From assembly GCA_030248225.1 (NCBI GenBank), contig JASANE010028053.1, positions 27,390-91,389 of the forward strand: 64,000 nt of DNA, read 5' to 3'. Of this stretch, positions 23,120-33,541 are shown in pieces; position 1 is the first letter of the stretch; every line of letters starts with the position of its first letter. Under the pieces are notes generated by a model, which did not search any database, was not told the origin of the DNA, and worked only from the letters and a program-made list of their open reading frames with translations. A program made the translations under genes and the position numbers. The stretch comes from Trileptium ribeirensis. Lineage: Eukaryota; Nematoda; Enoplea; Enoplida; Thoracostomopsidae.

Positions 23120-24640
23120 AAAGGTACGATATGTAAGCTCAGGCGGTGCAGGAGACCTGATGCCAGCGTCTTGTGCTGTGGTAAGCGATTTGCTAGTGAT
23201 ATACTACCACAAATGATAATCGTGAAAGAAGCTTTTTGAAAATTGTCGACGTATTAGCGGCGGACGCCTAAGTGGAATTTTGGATAACGAACAGGGACCC
23301 GAAAGGTAGAACGAAAATATGTTTCGAATTGATTTGATGAATTTGGTGTCTGACTGTCGTGCTTAACGATAACGGCATCGAATCAATATTTCCAGTTTCG
23401 GATTGTTTCTGCTTCGTTCATAGAGAAATGCGTCCTACTCGACATCGTCAGCATATATACACGTGTGTAAGGAAACATTACATTCGACAGTATGTAATAA
23501 CCTCCGTGAGTTGTTACGCAAAGCGTGTTATACGTAACAACTTTAGTCTTGTAGCTCTTACAGGTCTTGTATTAACAACATTGCTAATGTCGATACGTGT
23601 ATTTACAGCTTTATAACAACAATCGCATGTTCTTACGAACAGTCCTAACCATACATACTCAAGTTCTGAAATCTCAAGAGATGATAGCCGTGCCACTGGG
23701 ACGTGAGATCGGTCTTCGGCCTCCTAGGGCATCGGCTTCTTGGAGGTAGTATGGCAGGTCACCATTGTTTCGCAACAGAATCCCAGTGAATAAAACAGAC
23801 GATGCGGAGATAATATTAAGGAAATTTCTTCGGTTTTATGTGAATATCACGGTTCAAATCGCTAAATTAGTTGTATCTAGGATTCATGATGAACCCTTGA
23901 AGATGAGTGTCACGCTCATCATATTACGTTATGTGCGTTGTGGGATGACGCGGTCGATTTGTCTGTTTAGTTGTCATACTTTTGAAAAGGGGGGTAAATT
24001 TCCCGGTTTTGTATTGCCAAAATTTTTCCCGCGTTTCCAACTTTTGTGCTGTCCCCCTAACTTTTGTTCCAAAATCCACAATAAATTTTTATTTTTTGTT
24101 CGGATTCGGAGCAAAAGTTGGGGGGATGGGAGGCGGCGCAGCAGAATGGTGGGAAGCATGTCCTCTCCCCAAAAACAGAGACGACTAATGGAAAACTGGA
24201 CCTTATCATGCCGTAACGTATACAGCGTAGTGTGATATGAGTGTCCCGCTTTTCTTTAACAGTTCATGACGAACTCTTGGCTATATTTTATATCGCCGCC
24301 TCATATGGCGAAAAATAGTACCATTTTGTACAACTGCGATATTCTATGTACAATTTCACATTGATATGCTATTGAAATCAATCGCCGTAAATACCTATAT
24401 TATTGTGAATTCTGTAATTTTGTGAAGCTGCATAAGGACAATTACATATCTGTAGTGAGTATGATGTGCAATAAAAGACGAATATGCGTAACATTGTAAT
24501 ATTATATACGTACGATAAATTCGCTTCATCACTGTTGTCATAAATTTTTTCCTGGTCAGCCGCGTAATTATGCATCATTCACAGAGAAGTGTGTGTACGA
24601 ATTGCACACCGTAAGCTATTGCAGCAACCATGCTGTAAGA
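23120..24640. other. No recognised gene
   Basis: Mixed sequence. A C-run and AAAATTTT-rich block at 23985-24160 resembles repeat C in style, but I could not align it with confidence. No coding signal. Confidence 0.3.
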
Positions 24641-24644
24641 AAAC

Positions 24645-24860
24645 AATATTGTCATGGAATTATGTTATTGCAATCATAGCGCCATCAAAAGCACAAGCTA
24701 AAATATTGCTGCTACAGTAACATCAGCTTTTATTGCACCCTCAATAGCGAAGCAAAAATATTGCCACTACAATAATATGGGCTTGTGTTGCAAAACCGCT
24801 GAATGATCGAGTTATTGCTGCGTTAAAAGCGCTAGTTGGTATTGTAGCAACAATATAATG
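24645..24860. repeat. Degenerate repeats with ATATTGCTGCTACA-like words
   Basis: Words of the type AAAATATTGCTGCTACAGTA, AAAAATATTGCCACTACAATA and TATTGTAGCAACAATAT recur in direct and inverted orientation at spacings of about 70 bp. Confidence 0.45.
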
Positions 24861-24864
24861 CTAG

Positions 24865-25285
24865 CTAAGTTTGATAATGGTGCCCTTTCCAGTCTGATTT
24901 TGGTGCAACCCTCCGGTTTGATATTTGTGCCGCTCTCGAGTTTGATATTGGTTCCTCTCGAGTTTTATATTGGTGTCCTCTCCTGTTTGATATCGGTGGC
25001 CCTTCCAGTTTCATATTGGCGCCCTCCTTTAAATTGACATTGGACTCCCTTCCAGTTTGATATTGGTGCCCCCCTTTAATTTGATATTGGTGCTCCCTCC
25101 AATTTGACAATGATGTTCCAAAAAAGTTCAATATTGGACCCCCTCCAGTTTGCTGTTGGTGACCCGTTCAGTTTGACATTGTTGTCCTATCCAGTTTGAT
25201 ATCGGTGACCCTTCCAGTTTCATATTGTTGTCCCCCTATAATTTGATATTGGACTCCTTCTAGTTTGATATTGGTGTCCCTCTCT
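24865..25285. repeat. Minisatellite, period about 26 bp
   Basis: About sixteen diverged units built on CCAGTTTGATATTGGTG plus a C-rich spacer of variable length. The period varies around 25-27 bp. Open frames crossing it are products of the repeat and are not a gene. Confidence 0.88.
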
Positions 25286-25604
25286 CCCTGTTGTTTCTGA
25301 TTTGAAAACGCGTTGGATATACGTGTACTCAGGCGCTACTAGGATTGCGTTCGGTAGTAAAATCTGATATTGGATTTTCGGCCGAGGAATTTGTGTATGG
25401 AGTCCCACTCCGTCTCCCAGGTGAGCTGTTCGATCCACCAACTAACGTTGATACTGATCTTCCGGCATATATAAAACGGCTTCGATAAATTATGCAACTA
25501 TGATCAGCACAAACATGCCTACAAAAACGGTCAGTCGATTTTTCCGAAAACCTTGGATCCTGTAAGGATGTCTTCGTTCGGCATGACGGTATCAGCAGGC
25601 CTCT

Positions 25605-25874
25605 TCAGCATCCGTTCGATAACTGAACTCGGACTGAAAAGACACTAACAATTAAGAGAAACAATAAACCCAAAACAGTTGCCGTTGATCGTGTCAATCC
25701 TTCATTATGAATCGTATAAATAGGACATTCGAATATTTCAACATGAACTGTTCTGAGAGGGATTTCTATAGTAGCAGTTTTCCCCAACGGCCTAACTAAT
25801 GGAACATTGAACTGAAAACTGGATTCGAAGTCAGAAGAACCAGTTTCTGCATGAAGCGTTGAAAAAATTTGCTT
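25605..25874 (-). CDS. Possible last exon of a membrane protein
   Basis: On the minus strand an acceptor (pyrimidine-rich tract, then TTTTCAAG) is followed by 89 in-frame codons ending in TGA. The piece looks like a type I protein end: a mixed extracellular-type segment (about residues 1-60), one hydrophobic helix (about 66-82, ATVLGLLFLLIVSVF), and a tail of about ten residues. I do not recognise the family and found no upstream exon. It could also be chance in a long AT-rich stretch. Confidence 0.3.
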   Translation of the reverse strand, partial: KQIFSTLHAETGSSDFESSFQFNVPLVRPLGKTATIEIPLRTVHVEIFECPIYTIHNEGLTRSTATVLGLLFLLIVSVFSVRVQLSNGC

Positions 25875-26189
25875 CTTGAAAATTAGATAAAATGAAATTA
25901 TATACATATGCCTAATGGCTTACAGAAACGTTCACTGTTGAGACATAATGGTGTCATTTACTGCGTTAGGCGACTCAGCTGAATCGCGCTATTTGATATT
26001 TTATGTTGTACCAGTTATTTATTTTATTAAAAGGTTCTTTCTTGAATATGGCGGTTTATTCGCCGGTCACAGCTCGTTGTCTCTAGAATTAGCTTACTTC
26101 GTAGATTAATTCGATTGAAAGGATATGTCAGTCGTCCTGGCAAATTAATATATTCTGTATCGATAATCTAACTACATAGCTAGTGATAA

Positions 26190-26720
26190 ATTGAAATCTT
26201 AATCAGAACGTAGTGAAACGTAGTGGAGATTGTACGTTGCAGGGTGAAATTCCTTTTAAATTCCGTCTGTGTGTGATCGGCCATAAATCTGGAACGACTT
26301 AACTGATTTTTATGATCCTGGCTCATTCGAACCGGCATAGTCGATTTACCGTTTTAGTACCCTTCACGGAAGCAAGATAATTTTTATCTTAACTTTCAAA
26401 TTTTTTTTTCTGGTTGGTTTTATTTCATAGTAAAATGATAACTACCGATGCATCTTTTTTTGTTTTTCGATTACTGCTCCGGTTCCGAGTTATAGGGTTC
26501 GAGGTATGGTGCCCCAATGGTTCCTCGACTCAAAATTCGAAAATATGTTCTGACGTCTTGGGCGGCTGATAAGTTTCACCGGAAATTTAATACCGGTATT
26601 AGTTTTGTTCGTGGGCGTAGGTGTACCTATGCTTCACCACGTTCTACAATCTCGATAGAGTTACTAGTTTATACAAGCAGCGTTTGTTTGGAGTTCTATA
26701 GGCGTTGTTAATCATCTACT
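26190..26720 (+). repeat. Dispersed repeat D, copy 1
   Basis: Homologous to 62995-63480. Shared landmarks are CGTAGTGAAACGTAGTGGA-like, GTCTGTGTGTGATCGGCCAT, CATAGTCGATTTACCG, GAAGCAAGATAATTTTTATC-like, TTTATTTCATAGTAAAAT and CTGACGTCTTGGGCGGCTG. No coding capacity. It ends close to the 5' LTR of Ty3/gypsy copy 3. Confidence 0.75.
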
Positions 26721-26739
26721 AGGCTATAAGGGGTGTCGA

Positions 26740-27430
26740 AGCTGGATTTCTTTCAACGGTAGTGCAGTATCGTGCTTACGCGGCGCTCCGAGATACTGTC
26801 TGGCAATAAAGACTGTATTAGCGTAAATCTAAGGCCAAGGTTAAGTTACTCAATTACTTGTGGAGCTATAAGTTGTCCGGACATGGTTGTACAAACCCCA
26901 CAAAGGGCAAAGTAGTAGATAAGCCGTAACCTAACGCTAATTTATCAGATAACTACTTAGAATAATAGCGCGCTCAAACACATGAGTTATAGTCAAGCTA
27001 GAAGCAAGAACTTCGTCAGTCAAACTCGGTGGCGTAGTTAAAAGGAACTGGTCAAACATATCGGAGTTAGTGAGGTTCAATAAAATATGGATCCCGGTAC
27101 ATTTTGTGGCTTAATTCAATAGAACGATGCCTTGTTTATTTGTTACTGATTTTGTATAAACATTTCAATAACGGTTTTGGTGATTAATTATCTCAATATC
27201 TGAGCAAATCGAGTTGATCACGCAGCAGCGCTTTACGGAATATACCACTCAATAAAGAATAAGCACGCGCTGAGAAAAGAACGTGACCACTAGCTCCGCC
27301 GGCATACCACTGGCAACATCTCGAACGCCACATTTTCTGGTGACGAATCCCGTCCCTATGTAATAACCGATAGCCGTCTTAAAAATTCCCAGTCCAACCC
27401 TACCGCCAACAAAAGGACATAAAATAACAT
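26740..27430 (+). repeat. 5' LTR-like sequence of Ty3/gypsy copy 3
   Basis: It precedes the plus-strand gag. It shares with the 3' region (38500-38830) ATGCCTTGT followed by ATTGTTACTGAT-like sequence, CCGATAGCCGTC and TCCAACCC. It also shares the reversed GGCATACCACTGGC block with 18040 and 9610. LTR borders are approximate. Confidence 0.55.
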
Positions 27431-27754
27431 GCTAACCACCATGTCGTGTAAAAGCGGAGAACAATTGTAACAAAATAAAAGTGGTCAGTCTTTTCGGAAA
27501 TTAAAACTGACGCCAGTCCGGAGTAAAGCTCAAGCTAAAATAGATTTGACATATCATAGTAGAAATTATTAAGCCACATAATCAGGACGTTTACGTAAGC
27601 CTGCCCTAAACCCAAAAAGTATCAAAATACCACTCCAAAGAACGCCACCTAACGTACTGACGCATAAAGATCCGACGACAAAACGAAAGAATGTCGGGCC
27701 ACTGCCAAATGAAGAAGTACAAGGAACGACGATAGAATCAAAACAACTACAGAG

Positions 27755-30700
27755 TTGGAAGATATAATTCCAGAAATGAATACGAGAGCAGTTGAACCAA
27801 AAATAAAAGAACAACCGGAGGATAAAAGAAGCTTGCAGGAAACGTATACCGATACGTTCGAAGAAGAAGCAAGCATCGAAGTACAGTTTGCAAATATAGA
27901 AAACCCGGAAAAAGAAATTCGGGCAACAATGCAAATGCTACAACGACAAAAAGATACAACTACAATTCATGACGATGTATGCGACTTCAACAAAGGAACA
28001 ACGGCAATTATGTCAAAGCCTGGACCTAAATGAACCGGAGATTCAGTTGGCACAACCTAGGAAAGAATCGCACAGCACTGATGAGGACGAAAGAACACTA
28101 GTGCAACAAAATAACGATATTCAGCAAAACAGTCGCAACTAGAGGAACAAAATCAGAACGATCGGCGACCGAAGATCATAATACAAGGAGCAGAATACTA
28201 TGGACCCTTCAGTCTGGGTGAAGTATATACAACTCCGAGCAACAATAACTCAGAGCAACCACACTTGATAACAACTACAATCGGTAGTCAAGAAACAACC
28301 AATGTAGGCTGGAGTACAGTCGAAATTCAACAAGTGCGACAAGAACAACAACAGCAATCGGGCACGAACAATAAAGCAACCAGAGTAAACCAAACCCAAG
28401 TCGGTGCAAATAAAATTCGACCCGGTGCAAACCAACCGCAAGTTGGTGCAAGTCAAAATCAATTCGGTGCAATTCCGAGACGATTAAAGGAAAATCGAAA
28501 TCAATTCGGTGCTAAAATCAACTCAGAACAACTATGTGCAAATTATGATCAAATCGGTGCAAACCAAAGTGAATTCAGTGCAATCCAATCATAATACAAT
28601 GCAAACCGAGACCGATATAGCGCAAAATATGATCAAGTTGAATACGGTGCAAATCAGTCTCAATTCCATACAAACCGCAACCAAGTCGATTCAAACTACG
28701 ATCAATTCGGGACACAGGAAGAACGAACCGATGTAAATCAAAAGCGATCAAACGCAAACTACGTTCAAAACGATGCAAGCTTCAATCGATTCGGTGCAAA
28801 CTGAAAGCAATGTAGTGTAAACCAACAGCAATTCAACACAAACGGAGAACAATATGTCAATCAAGAGCGAACCAATGCAAATCAATACAAAATTGGCACA
28901 CACAAACAACGAGTCGACGTAAACCAAATTCGATTCAATACTAACGGTGAACAACTCAATTCAAACCGTGACCAAATTGATTCAAACTTTGACCAATTCC
29001 GTATACAAAATGAAGGAATCGATATAAATCGAACACGATTCAACCCATATTGTCACCAAAGCGAAATAAATTACACCAATTCGGTGCATATAAAGAGCGA
29101 GCAGATGCAAATCAAAGTCGACTTAAAACAAATGGCGATCGATTCAATGCAAATTGTGAATAGTTTGGTACAAATTATGATCAATTCGATATAAAGAACG
29201 AATCAACGCGAACCCAATACAATACGATCAGGGAATAACCGGATCCGAAATTTACCGGAACCGGAACCAGCAACCGGAACCGTCCATTTAAACCGGAACC
29301 GGAACCTGGTTTTCGAAATTTATATATAGTAAAACATATGATGGAAGAAATGAAGGTATAGTGGATTTAAAATGCATTAAAAATAACTTACATTAAACTT
29401 AATGTATCGCGATGATATTATTGCCTTTCTGAAACTATAAAGAGACCGAGGAAGCTAATAATGTTTATTTATCGATCAAATATGTCGGTTTTTGGACATT
29501 CAGAGCAAAAAATGCCTTCCACTATACACCACTGCGTATACTGCGTCAAATCGAATGTGCTTACAAAGCTTGGAGCGTAGAATACACACTTTCGCTCTGT
29601 CTCCAGTCGGCTCCCTTTACTACACATACGTTTGTTGCATGTTCTTCTGTAGGAAACTTAAAATTATTGGTTTATATGATTCTAAGAGAAAATAATAGAT
29701 AGAAGGTAATTTTCTTCCCAATGGTCAGGGACACTGTTTAGGCTAGTGCCCGTAAGTTTTGGACAAACAGTGCCCGTAAGTTAGATGATAATGATGATAA
29801 CTTTCTAATCAGAATGCTTTAAATGAGACACACTGTGATGCTGCTCGCACAGTTTCAATAAATACAGTTCTTTGCCAAGAAAGCAGTTTCTAGCTGCGTT
29901 GCAGATAACGTTAGTTTACTTCAATTTAGACTGATTTACCAAGTTTACAAGCGCACTGGTGGGCGCTTGACCCAATTTATGTTAGCCAAGCATACCCTAA
30001 GTGCTTCTGCGTAAGCCATACTCTGTTACCGAGTTGGACCGATTTAATTCAAACGTATTCCACAGACTTCTGGATGTGTAAAATAGCTGCTACAAGCACC
30101 GACCTGACTTGACTTAACAAACTCCTGCAGGTTATTATGAAAAATTCCTGCTCTAATTATGTGCCCTACTTTCGTTTCACGCGGCAAATTGGTTAGTTAA
30201 TCTTTTCTTTTGCTTGGTTGTATTGGAGCTTGATCATTGTATAATATATATTACATATGTTTGGATTACAGGATAAGCAAAAACGTGGAAAAATTCAAAC
30301 AAAATTTTTAAACCGGAATTCCCGTTCCAGTATGGTTTTTGCCCTTTGCCGGAAGCGCAACCGGAACACGATTTTCGCCAGAACCGTAACCGGAATTCCG
30401 GTTACTCCCTGAACACGATATAAATCGAGTGCAAGCCAATGCAAATCAAACACGATTCGCTATAAGTAACGAACAAATCGGTGCAAGTCAATCTGTGAAT
30501 GCATGGAACCAAACACAAGCATCAGCGAATGGATCAAGAGACTCAAAGAAAGATTCGACGTGTCGAAGACGCTGACAAATTATATGAATTAGTTGCAAAG
30601 GTTACGACAAACGGGAACGGTAAAAGATTTCGTGGACGGCTTACGTGTACGCAGCACGACATCTAACCGTGAAAGGCATAGCAGATTCAATTGTCGAAGA

Positions 30701-31360
30701 AGTCTTCAAGTCCGCGTTGATCACAGAATCAAATGACGAAATCCAAAATCGATTATGCGCGACGAAAGAAGAGACTTTCGCGACATTGACGGAGAAGGCG
30801 GAAGCAGTCGCGAACTTGGATCAACAGATGAACCAAGGATTGTGAAGTACAAGGGAATAACGACCGAGATACAGAGAAATCCAATCGAATCGACCGAGTT
30901 AACCGAACACAAATCTAACAAGATCAAACATAGGCTAACAAGCGATGCGGCCGAGATTACAAAGACCGCAAGAGCACTGGCGTCCGCAACTCGTGGAACA
31001 ATCAACCAACACAACTATATACGTCAACCACAACAACAACAAGTCATGCAATCGTTGATGATTCCGATACCAGTGATGCCAACACAAAGCTGTACGAGCT
31101 ATCAAGAACCGGTGCAACCATGTTATGGTCCTACGGGAATATAGCAAGCGATACCCCGGGTAATGTAACCCGGTGCAAGTACCGCAGCAAACAACGCAAC
31201 ATCAAATAAATTGGCAGCAACAACAACAAAGAATCTCCATATCGGCGGCAAATCAACAGGAGCAAAATAGACAAACGCTGACCAATTAAACATCACTAAA
31301 ATGCAACAATTACGGGAGATTGAGCCATAAAAAAGAACAATACTACCTAATTAACGCAGG
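27755..31360 (+). pseudogene. Ty3/gypsy gag of copy 3, interrupted
   Basis: Starts with a Glu-rich segment and LQRQK (27755-28033). Next comes a region of heptads such as GANKIRP, GANQPQV and GASQNQF (28340-29220, continuing as shifted frames), then the hAT insertion. Then comes the capsid part with SIVEEVFKSALI and DEIQNRLCATKEE (30690-30780), a Gln/Pro-rich segment, and near 31300 a zinc-knuckle-like CNNYGRLSHKKEQYY. In that last motif the second and last Cys of CX2CX4HX4C are Tyr. The reading frame is broken in many places. Confidence 0.72.
29229..30411 (+). mobile_element. Non-autonomous hAT element, complete, copy 2
   Basis: Begins CAGGGAATAACCGG and ends GGTTACTCCCTG. The flanks AATACGAT (29221-29228) and AACACGAT (30412-30419) are an 8-bp target duplication with one change. 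It has the same interior as 7991-9130 but lies in the opposite orientation. A 67-codon frame is open in both, but it is embedded in generally conserved DNA and is not evidence of a protein. Inserted in retroelement gag. Confidence 0.9.
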
Positions 31361-31738
31361 ACAAAGCTCCAAGAAGAATACGAACAGAAAATCAACAATA
31401 AAATTACAATCGATACAGAATCTTAGGTACTAATCCGATCGAATCCACAAAATGAAAGAATGAACAATCAACCGACGAAATAAAGCGGAGTATTACAAAG
31501 AAAAATGTTCAAAAAGCGATAAGGAAAATTACAGATATATCGGCAGAAGAAAAAGAACAATTCGTAGCAGTGAATCAAGTACATAGAATAGAACAAGATG
31601 AACCATGTACTGATCCAACAGTACTGTCAAGATACTATAGTCGCCCGACCGAAAAAAATCACCTGAAATTTGTCCGAAAAAAATCACCCCACTAGTCGCT
31701 CTATCGCACACGACAGCCGACTCAAGCCGCCTCTATAA

Positions 31739-33541
31739 ATGAAGCGGGATTTCTACTATCAACACTGCGTAAAACTAAGATCATTGAGCTGTTTGTCCAG
31801 AGATATTGATGTAGATGCGAAATCATTCTGGAGATACGTTAATTCCAGTTTGAAAAGTAAGCCCTGTATTGACCCGTTTCGTCGCCAGGACCAGACTTTC
31901 ACCCAGAGTAATTTTGGAGCTGCCGAAATACTTGCTGATCATTTTGAAAGTGCCGATGTAGACGAATCTCAGTTTGATCATGACTGCCATCCTCGAACCC
32001 AGGCAAGGCTTTCTCACGTGGTGTTTTCGCAAAATGCTGTAACGAAGGCTATCGACAAAATGAAACCGTTCTCCGCTCCTGGGCCAGATTCAATTCCTCC
32101 TGTCGTACTGAAGTCGTGCAAGTCAACTCTGGTACCAATATTGTGTAATCTATTTGATGGTTTAATGTCAACTTCTTCAGTGCCGAACGACTGGAAAGCT
32201 GCCAATGTAGTACCAATCCATAAACAAGGCTCTGTTCATGACCCAGCAAATTTTAGGCCTATCAGCCTAACTAGCTGTGTAGGCAAGGTCATGGAAACTG
32301 TCGTTGCCGACTGTCTTGTGAAACGTGCCACATCTAATAACTTGTTCTCTTGCAGCCAATTTGGTTTTAGGTCTGGTCGTTCCTGTATGCTTCAACTACT
32401 TGAATACTTAGACTGGGTCGTCTCTGTGATCAATGATCGAGACTGTGTAGATGTTGTTTACCTCCATTTCTGCAAAGCTTTTGATAGGGTGCCCCGATGT
32501 CGATTAATTAGTAAACTTAAAGCGCACGACGTATCTGTAAATCTCCTCAAATGGATTGACTGTTTTCTGACTAATCGAACACAAAACGTTGTCGTGAACA
32601 TGTCTTCCTCTAGGACGATCAGGGTAACGAGTGGTGTACCCCAAGGTAGCGTCCTTGGTCCTGTTTTATTTCTGTACTACATAAACGATATAGACGATAT
32701 TGTTTCTGGCGCTATCCGCAAATTTGCCGATGACACAAAAATCATGCGACGCATTCATATGTCCGAGCCATGTTTACAAATTCTCGACACCATAGATATG
32801 CAACTCGACCTAAATAGCTTGGCTGAATGGGGTGATAAATGGTTGATGGAATTTAACGTCGATAAATGCGCATGTCTTCATTTCGGTCACAACAATCCGT
32901 CAAAAAACTACTCCATTCAAGGCAACGCAATTCCTAATAGTTTGTTCGAAAAAGATCTCGGTGTAATCATGTCTGCTAATCTTAAATTCTCCAGACATTG
33001 TACTGCTGCTGTTCGCAAGGCTGAGTTTGTTGGGTATTGCATCCGCCGTTCCATTCAATTCATGTCTAAACCAATCACTAAACTTTTTAAGCCGTTGATT
33101 CGTCCACACCTTGAATATGCTTCGTCTGTGTGGTGCCCCCACTACGTGCGCGACAAGAACGTAATCGAAGCCGTACAGCGTCGAGCTACCAAATTATACC
33201 GTCCTACTCGACATTTGTGTTACGAAGATCGTTTACAGCATTTGGGACTACAAAAGCTCGAAACTAGACGATATAGGTCCGACCTTATTCTAATCTACAA
33301 GCTTTTTCATGGACTGGTTGATCTCCCTGTATCACGCTTCTTTAATCTTGACATTGATGCACGTCTTCGGGGTCACAATTTCAAACTCAAACCTCGATTC
33401 ACTCCAAGACTGGATGCTGCACGATATACGTTTGCTTATAGAGCAATCAACGCCTGGAATAATCTTCCCTGGGATGTAGTTAACGCCCCGAATCTTGCCT
33501 CATTTAAGCGATTGCTCCGCGACTCAGGCACCTTGCAGTAA
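31739..33541 (+). CDS. LINE-type (CR1/Jockey-like) reverse transcriptase, open frame
   Basis: A 600-codon frame without stops. Residues 1-85 are the linker that normally follows the endonuclease (KSFWRYVNSSLKSK); no endonuclease domain precedes it, and a TAA sits directly before the ATG. RT motifs follow in order: SAPGPDSIPP (112-121), NFRPISL (171-177), FGFRSGRSC (208-216), motif A at 241-250, SGVPQGSVLGP (298-308) and motif C FADDTK (329-334). The thumb and C-terminal part end in AINAWNNLPWDVVNAP, typical of CR1-like LINEs. In motif A the usual YLDF reads YLHF: His243 (codon CAT at 32465) replaces the first catalytic Asp, so the enzyme should be inactive as read. It begins about 100 bp inside the left TIR. 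Confidence 0.9.
   Translation: MKRDFYYQHCVKLRSLSCLSRDIDVDAKSFWRYVNSSLKSKPCIDPFRRQDQTFTQSNFGAAEILADHFESADVDESQFDHDCHPRTQARLSHVVFSQNAVTKAIDKMKPFSAPGPDSIPPVVLKSCKSTLVPILCNLFDGLMSTSSVPNDWKAANVVPIHKQGSVHDPANFRPISLTSCVGKVMETVVADCLVKRATSNNLFSCSQFGFRSGRSCMLQLLEYLDWVVSVINDRDCVDVVYLHFCKAFDRVPRCRLISKLKAHDVSVNLLKWIDCFLTNRTQNVVVNMSSSRTIRVTSGVPQGSVLGPVLFLYYINDIDDIVSGAIRKFADDTKIMRRIHMSEPCLQILDTIDMQLDLNSLAEWGDKWLMEFNVDKCACLHFGHNNPSKNYSIQGNAIPNSLFEKDLGVIMSANLKFSRHCTAAVRKAEFVGYCIRRSIQFMSKPITKLFKPLIRPHLEYASSVWCPHYVRDKNVIEAVQRRATKLYRPTRHLCYEDRLQHLGLQKLETRRYRSDLILIYKLFHGLVDLPVSRFFNLDIDARLRGHNFKLKPRFTPRLDAARYTFAYRAINAWNNLPWDVVNAPNLASFKRLLRDSGTLQ

Noticed and set aside
24865..25285. CRISPR array
   Set aside because: Units are diverged, spacers are too short and variable, there is no cas gene, and the genome is eukaryotic.
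27431..27475. tRNA primer-binding site at the LTR/gag junction
   Set aside because: The junction is conserved between copies (ACATGCT[AG]ACCAC) but has no TGG start complementary to a tRNA end, so I cannot support a PBS.
27569..27959. Hydrophobic minus-strand frames at the start of plus-strand gag
   Set aside because: Antisense of the Glu/Lys-rich gag start; no conserved membrane protein.
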